Shown here piece by piece: positions 1 to 8,199 of a stretch of DNA of 39,850 nucleotides. This DNA comes from an uncultured Nitrospira sp. (GTDB taxonomy: Bacteria; Nitrospirota; Nitrospiria; Nitrospirales; Nitrospiraceae), in the NCBI GenBank assembly GCA_902500715.1, contig CABVRO010000017.1, positions 1-39,850 of the forward strand, in the 5' to 3' direction. Every line of letters starts with the position of its first letter. Within the stretch, counting starts at the first letter, position 1. A program made the translations under genes and the position numbers. Below the pieces are notes generated by a model. The model had not been told where the DNA came from and did not search any database. It worked only from the letters and a program-made list of their open reading frames with translations.

Positions 1-1904
1 GATGTTCCCGCTCCTGCGTTGCTGTTCACGACCAGGGTTCCGCCGTTGTCTTCAACGAGCCGTTTGACGTTGGTGAGGCCGAGGCCGGTTCCATAGGCTT
101 TGGTCGTAAAGAAGGGCTCGAAGATTCGTGACAAGTGTTCCTGGGCGATACCGCTTCCGGTATCGGCCACCTCAATTTCCACCTCGTTGTCATGCCCTGC
201 CCTGGTTGTGAGGGTCAGGGTACCCCCTTCCGGCATCGCTTCCCGCGCATTGATCAGGAGGTTCATCAGGGCCTCCTTGACCTGCTCCGCGTCGACCTGA
301 ATCGAGGGCAAGGCATTCTCGAATCGCTGCTCGACCCGGATGCGTTCATGGCCACACTGTGCTTCCCACTGTCTCAGCGCAGCGCGGGCAACGGCTTCCG
401 CAGGTTCCATCTTGAAGTCCGGTGGCTTCTGTCTGGCATACCGGAGAAAATCGTGAAGTCGCAGGGAAAGTTTGTCGACTTCGTCGATGATATAGCGGGC
501 CATTTCCTGGCGGAGGGGTTCTTCTTGCGGCCCTTCCAGCACGACTTGTGCGGAACTCCGGATGACGCCGAGGGGGTTCCGCAGATCATGGGCGAGGGCG
601 GCGAGCAGTTGTCCCACCGATGCCAATTTTTCCTGCCGGATCAGATCATGTTGCTGTGACCGAATCGTCCGCAGATTTTCCTCCAGCACCTCTCGCATGG
701 CGGCGAAGCTCGTGGCCAGGTCTTCAATTTCATCACCGGTCCGATAGCCCGGCGAAAGCAACGGGATCAGGGGGCGGTTTGCGGTGCTCTCTTCCGGCAA
801 GGCCAGCGTGAGGCGAAGGCCCTCCGCTTCACGCTGGAGCGCCACGATCGGTTTCACAATGCGGTATCCGACGAGGAACCCGAAGGCGGAGAGCACGATC
901 ACCAGCCCGAACCCGATCACGCCGACGGTCAGCAGCAGAGAATAGATCGGCGCATAGGTTTCTTCGGGTGCCTGCCGGATAAACGTATACCATCGGTTAC
1001 CGTCAAGGCTCCCCGGCGTCAGCAGATGAGTCAGCTGGACCGGCGCTGCCCCGACGATCGCATCGCGGCCGCCGTGCGCATCATCGCCTGCGACCAGCCA
1101 CAAAGGGCGGTCCAATGTCAGTCGGTTCACCAAGGTCGATGGAATCAGGTGCGCGGTGGGCGGCAGGACCGGGCAGATCAACGGCGTGCCTTGCGTGTCC
1201 AGCAGCATGGCGTGACCCGTGTTTCCGATCTGGATGGGGAGGATCATTTGAGTCAGCAGATTGCGACGGATGACGAGGCCGACGACGCCGATGGTGGCCC
1301 GGCGGGTGTCGTCAAGGATCGGGACGGCCACATGGAAGACCATGTCGTTCACCTGAGGATCGAACGTTACGTTGCTGACGTAGGACGTACCGGGTGCGGC
1401 CTGTATGGCTTCACGCCACCAGACTTCGCCGGCCTGTTGTGGCGGCAGCAGCGGATCTGTCGAAGCGACGACCTGGCCTTGCCGGTCGGCAAGGGTGACG
1501 CGCACATAGTGCCGGGACTCGCGCGCCCATTGGTCGAGGTAGCCTGTGGTGTCCTGGTCTAGCGCGGGCGGGCTGTTGGACTTCGGATGGGCCAGCGGCC
1601 GATGTTGTGTCTTGTCGGCTGTGGCACCGGCCTGTTGGTTGGCGAGGACGACCGGCTGTCGGACGTGCAGGGGGACGAGCGCCAGCCGGATGGCGCGATC
1701 GATTTCATTGTCGACGGCGGTCGCCAGGCGAATGGAGGTTGATCGCGCGATCTCCTGGAACCCTTCACCGATGGCTTGTTTGAGGGTGGCGGTGCTGGAG
1801 CGGTAGGTCGCCCAGAGCGCGACCATACCGGGCACGATGCCGACAATGAGCAGCGCGACGAAGAATTTTCTCTGGAGTCCGCCGGTTCGTCGTAGGCGAC
1901 GCAT
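1..1904 (-). CDS. Sensor histidine kinase, dCache-like sensor (3' end cut by window)
   Basis: This membrane sensor kinase starts at ATG 1904 and runs off the left edge with about 634 residues visible. It has an N-terminal membrane span (about residues 14-34), a large extracytoplasmic region of roughly 280 residues resembling a double Cache sensor, and a second span (about 320-345). A HAMP-like linker follows. The transmitter has an H-box AHDLRNPLG with phospho-acceptor His439, an N-box (MNLLINAREAMP, about 545), a G1 box DTGSGI, an F-box FEPFFTTK and a G2 box GTGLGL. Only the last few residues of the ATPase domain should be missing. Its ATG overlaps the stop of the upstream response regulator (ATGA), so the two are translationally coupled and almost certainly a cognate pair. 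The ligand cannot be told from sequence. Confidence 0.93.
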   Translation of the reverse strand, partial: MRRLRRTGGLQRKFFVALLIVGIVPGMVALWATYRSSTATLKQAIGEGFQEIARSTSIRLATAVDNEIDRAIRLALVPLHVRQPVVLANQQAGATADKTQHRPLAHPKSNSPPALDQDTTGYLDQWARESRHYVRVTLADRQGQVVASTDPLLPPQQAGEVWWREAIQAAPGTSYVSNVTFDPQVNDMVFHVAVPILDDTRRATIGVVGLVIRRNLLTQMILPIQIGNTGHAMLLDTQGTPLICPVLPPTAHLIPSTLVNRLTLDRPLWLVAGDDAHGGRDAIVGAAPVQLTHLLTPGSLDGNRWYTFIRQAPEETYAPIYSLLLTVGVIGFGLVIVLSAFGFLVGYRIVKPIVALQREAEGLRLTLALPEESTANRPLIPLLSPGYRTGDEIEDLATSFAAMREVLEENLRTIRSQQHDLIRQEKLASVGQLLAALAHDLRNPLGVIRSSAQVVLEGPQEEPLRQEMARYIIDEVDKLSLRLHDFLRYARQKPPDFKMEPAEAVARAALRQWEAQCGHERIRVEQRFENALPSIQVDAEQVKEALMNLLINAREAMPEGGTLTLTTRAGHDNEVEIEVADTGSGIAQEHLSRIFEPFFTTKAYGTGLGLTNVKRLVEDNGGTLVVNSNAGAGT

Positions 1905-3289
1905 CAGCCTGGGGGCAGCGACAGGTTGTGTTTGGCCATTCGATATCGCAACGTGTTGCGTGTGATTTTGAGCAGACGGCTGGCTTCGGACACGTTCCCC
2001 CCGGTTTTGCGCAACGCCTCCTGGAGCATCGTCTTTTCGACTTCCTCAACGGAGAGTCCCAGCGCGAGGAGCGACGGTGTGTCGGCCGGCTTCTCTTCGT
2101 TCGGCGGCAGAGCGCTCTTGAACGAGGCCGGCAGATGCTCGGGCGTAATTTCGTCCTGTTTGCAGGTGATGGTCAGCCACTCCACGACATTGTGCAGTTC
2201 CCGTACGTTGCCCGGCCATGGATACTGTTTGAGGATCGCGAGTGCCTCGGCGGTCATTCCCTTGATGCGGCTGCCGCGTTCCCGACGCGCCTGGCCGAGG
2301 AACCGAGTCAGAATCGGCTCGATGTCCTCCGGTCGTTCGCGCAGGGGCGGCATCCGGAGCTGGTAGACATTCAGGCGATAGTAGAGGTCGAGGCGGAAAC
2401 GACCGGCTTTGATGAGGTCCGGTAATTCCTGGTTGGTCGCGGCGATGACGCGGATATCGACGGCGACACTGCGCACACCGCCCAACGGTTCCACGACATG
2501 CTGTTCGAGGACGCGCAGGAGTTTGGCCTGTGCCGTCAAACTCAGTTCTCCGATTTCGTCCAGGAACAACGTGCCTCGGTCCGCCATTTGAAAGCGTCCC
2601 GGTTTGGATTTTTTCGCGTCGGTAAACGCTCCCTTTTCATATCCGAAGAGTTCAGATTCCAACAGGTGTTCGGGGATACCGGCGCAGTTCAGCGCTACCA
2701 TCGGGCCTTGGGCGCGCAGGCTGACGAGGTGGATGGCGCGCGCGAGGAGATCCTTACCCGTTCCGCTTTCGCCTGTGATGAGCACCGTGGCGTCGGTCTG
2801 TGCGACTTCCCGGGCAAGCCGTTTTACAAGTTCCATCTCTTTGGAGACGCTGACAATGCGGTCGAAGCCGAACTGTTCGTGCAACCCTGCCCGCAGGATG
2901 CGATTGTCCTGGGCGAGCTGACGGACTTGCAACGCGCGGGCAATGACGATCTTCAGTTCTTCATTGTCGACGGGCTTGGAGATATAGTCGTAGGCGCCTT
3001 TCTGCATGGCCTCGACGGCCGACTTGACGGTGCCGTATCCGGTCACGATCAGGACCGGCACATCGGGCAGCTGTTGCCGGGCTGCTTCCAGCACATCCAT
3101 GCCCGAGACGGTTCCCAATTGGAGATCCGTGATGATCATGTCGAAAGATTCGTGTTCCTGGATCATGCGGAGGGCTTCGTCCCCCGAGCGGGCCAGGAGC
3201 AGTTGATACCCGGCAGGTTTCAGCACTAGCTCGAAGAGCCGCCGCATTCGTTCTTCATCTTCGACGATCAGGAGGGTGGGTGCGTGCAT
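1904..3289 (-). CDS. Sigma-54-dependent response regulator, NtrC/AtoC type
   Basis: The 461-residue protein has the standard NtrC order. A receiver domain (1-120) carries acidic residues Glu10/Asp11, phospho-acceptor Asp55, Thr83 and Lys105. An AAA+ domain follows, with Walker A GESGTGKD (173-180), Walker B LFLDEI (241-246) and a PWPGNVREL sensor II. A C-terminal Fis-type helix-turn-helix reads [21 protein letters not shown]. The loop that contacts sigma-54 reads GAFTDA (220-225) rather than the canonical GAFTGA; such variants occur in the family. When phosphorylated by the partner kinase it should activate RpoN-dependent promoters. It lies 93 bp downstream of queG on the same strand, and its stop overlaps the kinase start. 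I found no convincing -24/-12 site in the window, so its targets are probably elsewhere. Confidence 0.95.
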   Translation of the reverse strand: MHAPTLLIVEDEERMRRLFELVLKPAGYQLLLARSGDEALRMIQEHESFDMIITDLQLGTVSGMDVLEAARQQLPDVPVLIVTGYGTVKSAVEAMQKGAYDYISKPVDNEELKIVIARALQVRQLAQDNRILRAGLHEQFGFDRIVSVSKEMELVKRLAREVAQTDATVLITGESGTGKDLLARAIHLVSLRAQGPMVALNCAGIPEHLLESELFGYEKGAFTDAKKSKPGRFQMADRGTLFLDEIGELSLTAQAKLLRVLEQHVVEPLGGVRSVAVDIRVIAATNQELPDLIKAGRFRLDLYYRLNVYQLRMPPLRERPEDIEPILTRFLGQARRERGSRIKGMTAEALAILKQYPWPGNVRELHNVVEWLTITCKQDEITPEHLPASFKSALPPNEEKPADTPSLLALGLSVEEVEKTMLQEALRKTGGNVSEASRLLKITRNTLRYRMAKHNLSLPPG

Positions 3290-3382
3290 GGCTTCGCAAC
3301 CGGCTGAGGTGAGTCCTCACAAGCGTGAGGACATGAACCCGTAGCCTACCACTATCGGCCGGGGAGTAACAGTGGGTGAGGC

Positions 3383-4414
3383 CTAGCGGGTATCGGCGCG
3401 CGGCGGAGCTGTGGGGCTGTGTTCATCGATGGGTGCGGTTTCGTTGGAGAGCGCCCAGGAGAGATTGCGTTGAAGTCCGGCGTATTTTGCTCGGCGGATG
3501 GGACTGTGTTTGAACGTTGCGGCGAAGGTCTGCTCGTCCATCTTCGTCAGGGCCAGCAGCGATGGGGCCGCGGTGAGCGGGGAAGGATGGAAGCCGGATT
3601 CGATGGTTGGTCTAGCCTGGACGTTGTAGGGGCAGATGTCCAGACACTCGTCGCAGCCGAAAATCCGGTTGCCCAGCTTTCGCCGGAGGTCCTCTGCGAT
3701 CGGCGGTTCGGTACCGCGAAGTTCGATGGTCAGGTAGGAGATGCAGCGTCCGGCATCGACGACGTAGGGTTCGGTGATCGCGCCGGTCGGACAAGCCTGG
3801 ATGCAGAGGGTGCAGCTTCCACAGAGATCGGTGCCCGCCTCATCCGGCTCCAGCTCCAGGGTCGTCAGAATTTCTCCCAGGAGCAGCCAGGAGCCGAAGT
3901 CTGTCGAGACAAGGTTCGAATGTTTGCCGATCCAGCCGAGGCCGGCCTGCTGGGCCCAGGCCTTCTCCATGATCGGCCCCGTGTCGACATAGGCCAGGTT
4001 GAGACTGTCCGGGGCCAGCGCGCCGATGCGCTCGGCGAGTTGGGCCAACTTGTCACCTAGGATCTTGTGGTAGTCGCGGCCCCAGGCATAACGGGCGATG
4101 CGTCCGTTTCCCTGGCGTTCGTCGGCCCGATGGTCTGTGTAATAGTTCATCCCGACAGAAATGATCGATCGGCAGCCGGACAGCACTTGCGCGGGATCGG
4201 CTCGCCGTTGGGGATCACGGACCATCCAGGCCATGGTGGCGTAATACCCGCGCCTGAGCCATTCTTGGAGCCGGTCGAGCAGGGCATCTTCCGGATCCTG
4301 GTGATTCCGGTGTGCGGCTGGGTTCGTTTTGGTTGGAAGGCGGCTGATACCGACTGCGTCGAACCCGAGTGCGAGAGCGGCTTGTTTGATGGCGACTGTA
4401 AGGGCGGCAGACAT
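3383..4414 (-). CDS. queG: Epoxyqueuosine reductase QueG
   Basis: QueG catalyses the last step of queuosine synthesis, cobalamin-dependent reduction of epoxyqueuosine at the tRNA wobble position, in the cytoplasm. The 343-residue protein has the family's two ferredoxin-type [4Fe-4S] motifs: C198-x2-C201-x2-C204-x3-C208P and C254-x2-C257-x3-C261P, plus C224. The catalytic aspartate is in YVDTGP (Asp144), and the GLGWIGKHSNL segment binds cofactor. Length matches single-domain QueG without a HEAT extension. The ATG directly follows the TAA of the upstream Cys-rich gene with no gap, which suggests cotranscription and perhaps coupling. The TCS genes lie downstream, but 93 bp of spacing leaves their linkage uncertain. 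Confidence 0.95.
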   Translation of the reverse strand: MSAALTVAIKQAALALGFDAVGISRLPTKTNPAAHRNHQDPEDALLDRLQEWLRRGYYATMAWMVRDPQRRADPAQVLSGCRSIISVGMNYYTDHRADERQGNGRIARYAWGRDYHKILGDKLAQLAERIGALAPDSLNLAYVDTGPIMEKAWAQQAGLGWIGKHSNLVSTDFGSWLLLGEILTTLELEPDEAGTDLCGSCTLCIQACPTGAITEPYVVDAGRCISYLTIELRGTEPPIAEDLRRKLGNRIFGCDECLDICPYNVQARPTIESGFHPSPLTAAPSLLALTKMDEQTFAATFKHSPIRRAKYAGLQRNLSWALSNETAPIDEHSPTAPPRADTR

Positions 4415-4789
4415 TTACTGCTTTGCGCACTCGAATCGCACCATGAATTGCCCGGTGCAATGACCGGAATCGCAGCGAGTACACTGGCCGGTAATGCGTG
4501 TCTTCCAGTCCGTGCCTTTCTGATCGAAGGTGCAAAACGTGCGACCGGCTTTGGAGATGGTCGTCCACGGTTTGTCGGTTCCCGGGAAGCGGGCGATGAC
4601 GCAGCCGGCGGGAATCGGCACCTGGCATTGGTGAGCGGGATCGCCTTTCGCCATGCCGAAACTGCAGGATTGTTCGGTCGTCGCGGAGGAGGCCGGCGGC
4701 GCTTGGGCCTGCCCTTCGTTGGGAAGAGAGCCCCATATGAGGGTGCAGCTGAGTAGCAGCGGAAGAATGGGACGAATCAGCCAAGACAT
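4415..4789 (-). CDS. Exported cysteine-rich protein of unknown function
   Basis: This 124-residue protein starts with a signal peptide (hydrophobic run about 6-20, likely cleavage after AQA, residues 28-30). The mature part contains eight cysteines (42, 55, 63, 86, 103, 106, 111, 121), an even number spaced as expected for a disulfide-bonded periplasmic domain. C103-x2-C106-x4-C111 is a compact cluster. I recognise no family. It is immediately upstream of queG with zero spacing. A GGAG lies about 11 bases upstream of the ATG. The link to queuosine is positional only. Confidence 0.75.
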   Translation of the reverse strand: MSWLIRPILPLLLSCTLIWGSLPNEGQAQAPPASSATTEQSCSFGMAKGDPAHQCQVPIPAGCVIARFPGTDKPWTTISKAGRTFCTFDQKGTDWKTRITGQCTRCDSGHCTGQFMVRFECAKQ

Positions 4790-5108
4790 GTTGGATACAC
4801 TCCGTTAAAGAGCGGCATGGTATCACAGCGGTCATTTCCGCAGCGAACTTTCTCCCGAGCGCCTGATCCACGCAAGTCTTGCTTCCTACCGATTCTGTCC
4901 AGGGACTGTTCAAAAATCACCGTCGGTGTATGGGGGCAAGAATCCCGTCCGGCGTAACATGATGCCAGTACAGGGAAGGGTAGGTGGCATGTTAGTTGCG
5001 TTGCCGTGCGGTATCGAGCGCCGTGCGGATACGTGTGTAGTGTGTTCGAACGGTGTGTGGAGTGGCCGGTAATACATATTTTTCGATCTCGTTTCATCGG
5101 GTTGTACT
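4790..5108. other. Intergenic region between divergent genes (319 bp)
   Basis: This gap separates the minus-strand Cys-rich gene from the plus-strand REC-PAS gene, so it should carry both promoters. On plus, an AT-rich stretch around 5070-5080 (TAATACATATTTTT) could hold a -10 element about 30 bases before the regulator start, but I see no good -35. There is no clear Shine-Dalgarno before ATG 5109. No RNA gene or strong hairpin was recognised. A minus-strand open frame here (4777-5097) has no ribosome site or recognisable protein. Confidence 0.5.
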
Positions 5109-5870
5109 ATGGCGCAGGCAACAATTCTAATCGTCGATGACGAAGTGGTCGTGGCTGAAGATATCAGACGTCAGCTGCGCGCGCTCGGGTATCTGGTCGT
5201 GGGTGTGGTGGCATCCGGGGATGAGGCCATACGGTTGGCCGGGGAGCATCGGCCGGATTTAGTTCTCATGGATATTAAGCTGAAGGGGCCGATGGATGGG
5301 ATCGACGCGGCTCGGATCATCCAAACCCGGTACGGCGCACCCGTGATTTACCTGACGGCTTTATCGGATGAAGAGACACTGGAGCGGGCGAGGGAAACCT
5401 TGCCGCTGGCCTATTTGATTAAGCCGTTTGTCAGAAGTGATCTGCGGGCGGCTTTGGAACTGGCGCTCTTCCGCCAGCGTGTGTCGCGTATTGCCGAGCA
5501 ACGCGGGCGGTGGTTGGAGGCGGTCGTCCAGTCGATGGTAGATGCCGTTGTGACGGTCGATCAGCAGGGAAGGGTGACCATGCTCAACCTAGCAGCTGAA
5601 GGTTTGACCGGCTGGACGCAGCCCGATGCCCTGGGGAAGGCCGTTCAGGAAGTGATGGTGGTGTTGGATCCGGAGAGTCGAAGGCCGGTGCTGAATCCGG
5701 CCCTACAGATGTTGGGCAAAGAAACGTCTGTCGACCTTGGCAGGCGCCCGTTTCTTCTCGTGAGTCGTACCGGGCACGAGCATCGGATCAGCGACAGCGC
5801 GGCCATGATTCGTGATGAGCGGGGAGACCCGTCAGGAGTCGTAGTGGTATTTCGCCTTGCCTTTGCGTAG
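5109..5870 (+). CDS. Orphan response regulator, receiver plus PAS domain
   Basis: The 253-residue protein begins with a receiver domain (about 1-118): acidic residues Asp10/Asp11, phospho-acceptor Asp55 in LVLMDIKLKG, Thr83 and Lys105 in the LIKPF motif. A short helical linker leads to a PAS domain (about 128-250), with the usual start IVxSMVDAVVTVDQQGRV and a final VVVVF strand. It has no DNA-binding, kinase or cyclase output, so it probably works by protein-protein contact or feeds a phosphorelay. REC-PAS stubs resemble the front half of larger hybrid kinases, but the frame ends cleanly in TAG with 270 bp before the next gene. No partner kinase is adjacent on this strand. Confidence 0.9.
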   Translation: MAQATILIVDDEVVVAEDIRRQLRALGYLVVGVVASGDEAIRLAGEHRPDLVLMDIKLKGPMDGIDAARIIQTRYGAPVIYLTALSDEETLERARETLPLAYLIKPFVRSDLRAALELALFRQRVSRIAEQRGRWLEAVVQSMVDAVVTVDQQGRVTMLNLAAEGLTGWTQPDALGKAVQEVMVVLDPESRRPVLNPALQMLGKETSVDLGRRPFLLVSRTGHEHRISDSAAMIRDERGDPSGVVVVFRLAFA

Positions 5871-6140
5871 CCGTTCTGGTTCCTGCCGTTGTTAACCGTG
5901 CGATCGTCCGGTCCCGCAGGCATATTTGTATTTGTCCCGCCGTTGCGCTCGAACTGGATGCCTTCAATGAGTATACTTCTTGAGTAGCGCTGAAAGCCGG
6001 CGAGTGATTCCGGTCGCCTGGGTGTTGAGACGGTTTCAAGGTGTGGAGGCACGTATGAGTGTTGGTTCTGCAATTTCCCGGGTGCAACGTCCGTCTAAAG
6101 CGGGCAATTTCGTCCGGTTCACGAACCCCACCGTTATACT

Positions 6141-6746
6141 GTGATACACAGGCTACGATTTGTCGTGAGATGGGTGTGGTTGGTATCCGGTTGCCTGCTC
6201 GCTCTGGTGACCGTGCCGGTCTGGAGTGCGACCGCAGGAGAGGTTGGTTCAGCCCATCTGCTACGAGCCCTCGTGGTGCAGCCCGATCCTGACGGCGGTG
6301 TGCGGGCAACGGCCACGCTGCTGTTTCCCGGGAGCCCCGCCGTCCTCCAATCGATTCTGTCCGAGTATCGCAAATGGCCTGAACTATTTGAAACCCGGAT
6401 GCGAATGGCGGAGGTTGAAGAACGGGACGGGCGGGTCCTCACAGACATCTATATTTCGCATGCGCTGTTGCCCGGTGAACAACGGCTGCTCTGTGAATCG
6501 CAGGCGTTGCCGGGCGGTGGGCTCATCACGCACCTTAAGGGGGGAGATTTCACACGGTACCATCGGGAGTGGCGGCTGCAACCGGCTGGCGATGGAACCC
6601 AAACGCGGGCGGAGTTCGACCTGTTGGTCGAGGTGAAGACGCTCGTCCCGGATTGGCTGGTCGCCGTCGCCATGGAGCGGGAGCTCAAAACCCACTTTCG
6701 ACTGGTTCGAGAGCGGGCCTTGGATCGGATTACGAAGGAGAGGTAA
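6141..6746 (+). CDS. Exported SRPBCC (START/polyketide cyclase-like) protein
   Basis: The 201-residue frame opens with GTG and a signal peptide or anchor (about 10-32, ending VWSATAGE). The rest looks like an SRPBCC domain, a lipid- or hydrophobic-ligand-binding helix-grip fold. Typical features are the early strand VRATATLLFPGSPAVLQSILSEY, the central EVEERDGR turn, and a long amphipathic C-terminal helix (ELKTHFRLVRERALDRI). Ligand unknown. Start choice is weak: GTG 6141 has no Shine-Dalgarno and follows a TATACT hexamer directly, so GTG 6165 could be the real start. The 3' end overlaps the convergent thiI end by 17 bp. Confidence 0.8.
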   Translation: MIHRLRFVVRWVWLVSGCLLALVTVPVWSATAGEVGSAHLLRALVVQPDPDGGVRATATLLFPGSPAVLQSILSEYRKWPELFETRMRMAEVEERDGRVLTDIYISHALLPGEQRLLCESQALPGGGLITHLKGGDFTRYHREWRLQPAGDGTQTRAEFDLLVEVKTLVPDWLVAVAMERELKTHFRLVRERALDRITKER

Positions 6747-7908
6747 ACGTCGACAGCTCGGCCTTCTCGATGCCCTGTTTGACGAATGCGCTGATCTCCA
6801 GGCCTCGTTCGATGCGGAGGATATCGTCCGGCTTGGTTCTGGTGCTCGGGTGTAGCGGCACGAAGAGTTTGCAGCAGTCTTGATCCGGTTCAATCGAGGT
6901 CGTGAAGCTTCCGATCTGTAGTGCTTGCTCGGTAATTTCGATCTTGTCCATCCCGATCAACGGGCGCAGAAGCGGGAGTTCCGCGGCCGCCTCCACTACC
7001 GTCAGATTCTCAGGTGTTTGCGAAGCGACCTGGCCAAGGCTATCCCCGGTGACCAGCGCCCAGCAGCCGTGACGCCGCGCGAGCTCTTCGGCGATGCGCA
7101 CCATGATCCGCCGATACAAGACGACACGAAAGGCCGCCGGAGCGTTCGCGACGATCTCCCGTTGAATCTCGCCGAAGGGCACAATGTAGAGCTGCGAGTG
7201 GTACTGATAGGCCGTCAGGAGCTGGACCAGTTCCTGGACCTTCTCTTCGGAATTGCGACTCACCAGCGGGCGTCCCGAGAAATGCACGAAGACGGCTTTG
7301 CAGCCGCGTTTCATCATCCGGTAGGCCGCCACGGGGGAATCGATACCTCCGGAAATTAAGCAGGCCACCTTGCCGCTGGTGCCCACCGGCATGCCGCCCG
7401 GACCCTGAATCTTCCGTGCCGCAACATGGGCTTCTTTGGTGAGGAGCTCGATGTAGAGGGTCAGGTCCGGTTGTTTCAGCTTCACGGCTTTTCCCGTGGC
7501 TTCATGGAGATAGCCGCCGACTTCGCGTTCGACGTCCATGGAGGTCAGAGGCAGGCGTTTATCTGCGCGTTTGGCCGTCACCCGGAACGAGTTGAATGTC
7601 TGTTCGGAGAGTTGCCGCTCGGCGACTTGCTTGATGGTCGTGAGGTCCGGCGCCGTGAGATCCAACGGCACGGATTCGGTCAGCAGAAAGTTTGAAACTC
7701 CGCAGGTGCGGCGGAGTCGTTCAGTCACCAGGTCGGGCGTTACCTCATCGGGAATCGTCACCCGGATGCGCCCCTGCAGCGATTCGATCCGCCGGATCTT
7801 CAGATCTTTCAGCGCCAGTCTGAGATTGCGGACGAGCCGTTGCTCGAAGAAGTCGCGGTTGCGGCCTTTGAGGGCGAGTTCGTGGTAGTGGACGATGGCG
7901 CAGCGCAT
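6730..7908 (-). CDS. thiI: tRNA 4-thiouridine synthase ThiI
   Basis: ThiI adenylates and thiolates uridine 8 of tRNA and can pass sulfur to thiamine synthesis. From ATG 7908 the protein has 392 residues: an N-terminal ferredoxin-like region starting RCAIVHYHELALKGRNR, a THUMP domain (about 55-165), and a PP-loop ATPase with SGGIDSPVAAY (186-196). A conserved DCCKLFVP lies near the C-terminus. The rhodanese domain of the E. coli enzyme is absent, as in many bacterial ThiI proteins, so sulfur must come from another carrier. An in-frame GTG at 7965 would add 19 residues, but those are encoded by the intergenic repeat, so 7908 is preferred. The 3' end overlaps the SRPBCC gene convergently. Confidence 0.93.
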   Translation of the reverse strand: MRCAIVHYHELALKGRNRDFFEQRLVRNLRLALKDLKIRRIESLQGRIRVTIPDEVTPDLVTERLRRTCGVSNFLLTESVPLDLTAPDLTTIKQVAERQLSEQTFNSFRVTAKRADKRLPLTSMDVEREVGGYLHEATGKAVKLKQPDLTLYIELLTKEAHVAARKIQGPGGMPVGTSGKVACLISGGIDSPVAAYRMMKRGCKAVFVHFSGRPLVSRNSEEKVQELVQLLTAYQYHSQLYIVPFGEIQREIVANAPAAFRVVLYRRIMVRIAEELARRHGCWALVTGDSLGQVASQTPENLTVVEAAAELPLLRPLIGMDKIEITEQALQIGSFTTSIEPDQDCCKLFVPLHPSTRTKPDDILRIERGLEISAFVKQGIEKAELSTFTSPS

Positions 7909-7940
7909 ATGTCGGTCGCTGAAAACTTCCCTCAGCGGCG

Positions 7941-8188
7941 TTCTCGGTCGCTTGCCCTTCTTCACGTACCGCCAAGGGTACGCTCAGTCGGCCAAGCTCT
8001 CTGCGGCCTTGCGGGGAGAACTTTTGAGCGACCTCCTAGGTTAATTTCGGTACTGGTTATTCACAAATCGCTCGCCGCCGATGGCCGCCAACTTCGTTCT
8101 CGACTCACCAAAATCCTCAACGTACCGCAAGGGTACGCCTCCGGTTTTGTTTCGTCTGCGGCCTTGATCGACGACCATTTTGAGCATC
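7941..8188. repeat. Two copies of a palindromic intergenic repeat (REP-like)
   Basis: Two related elements lie about 155 bp apart, between thiI and trxB. Each has a small palindrome CGTACC-n4/5-GGGTACG (7965-7982; 8121-8137), a 17-18 base variable stretch, then CTGCGGCCTTG (8001-8011; 8156-8166), 10-11 bases, then TTTTGAGC (8022-8029; 8178-8185). Similarity also extends upstream: both have TTCTCG about 24 bases before the palindrome. The order and spacing of three conserved blocks makes chance unlikely. They resemble REP/BIME-like elements. From memory, similar elements occur in Nitrospira genomes, but I could not check copy number. Confidence 0.8.
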
Positions 8189-8199
8189 CTGTAGGGGAG

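Noticed and set aside
135..659. 174-codon plus-strand frame
   Set aside because: Antisense to the histidine kinase transmitter domain, whose H, N and G boxes are clear on the minus strand.
4777..5097. 106-codon minus-strand frame in the divergent gap
   Set aside because: No ribosome site, overlaps the start of the Cys-rich gene, and low-complexity product.
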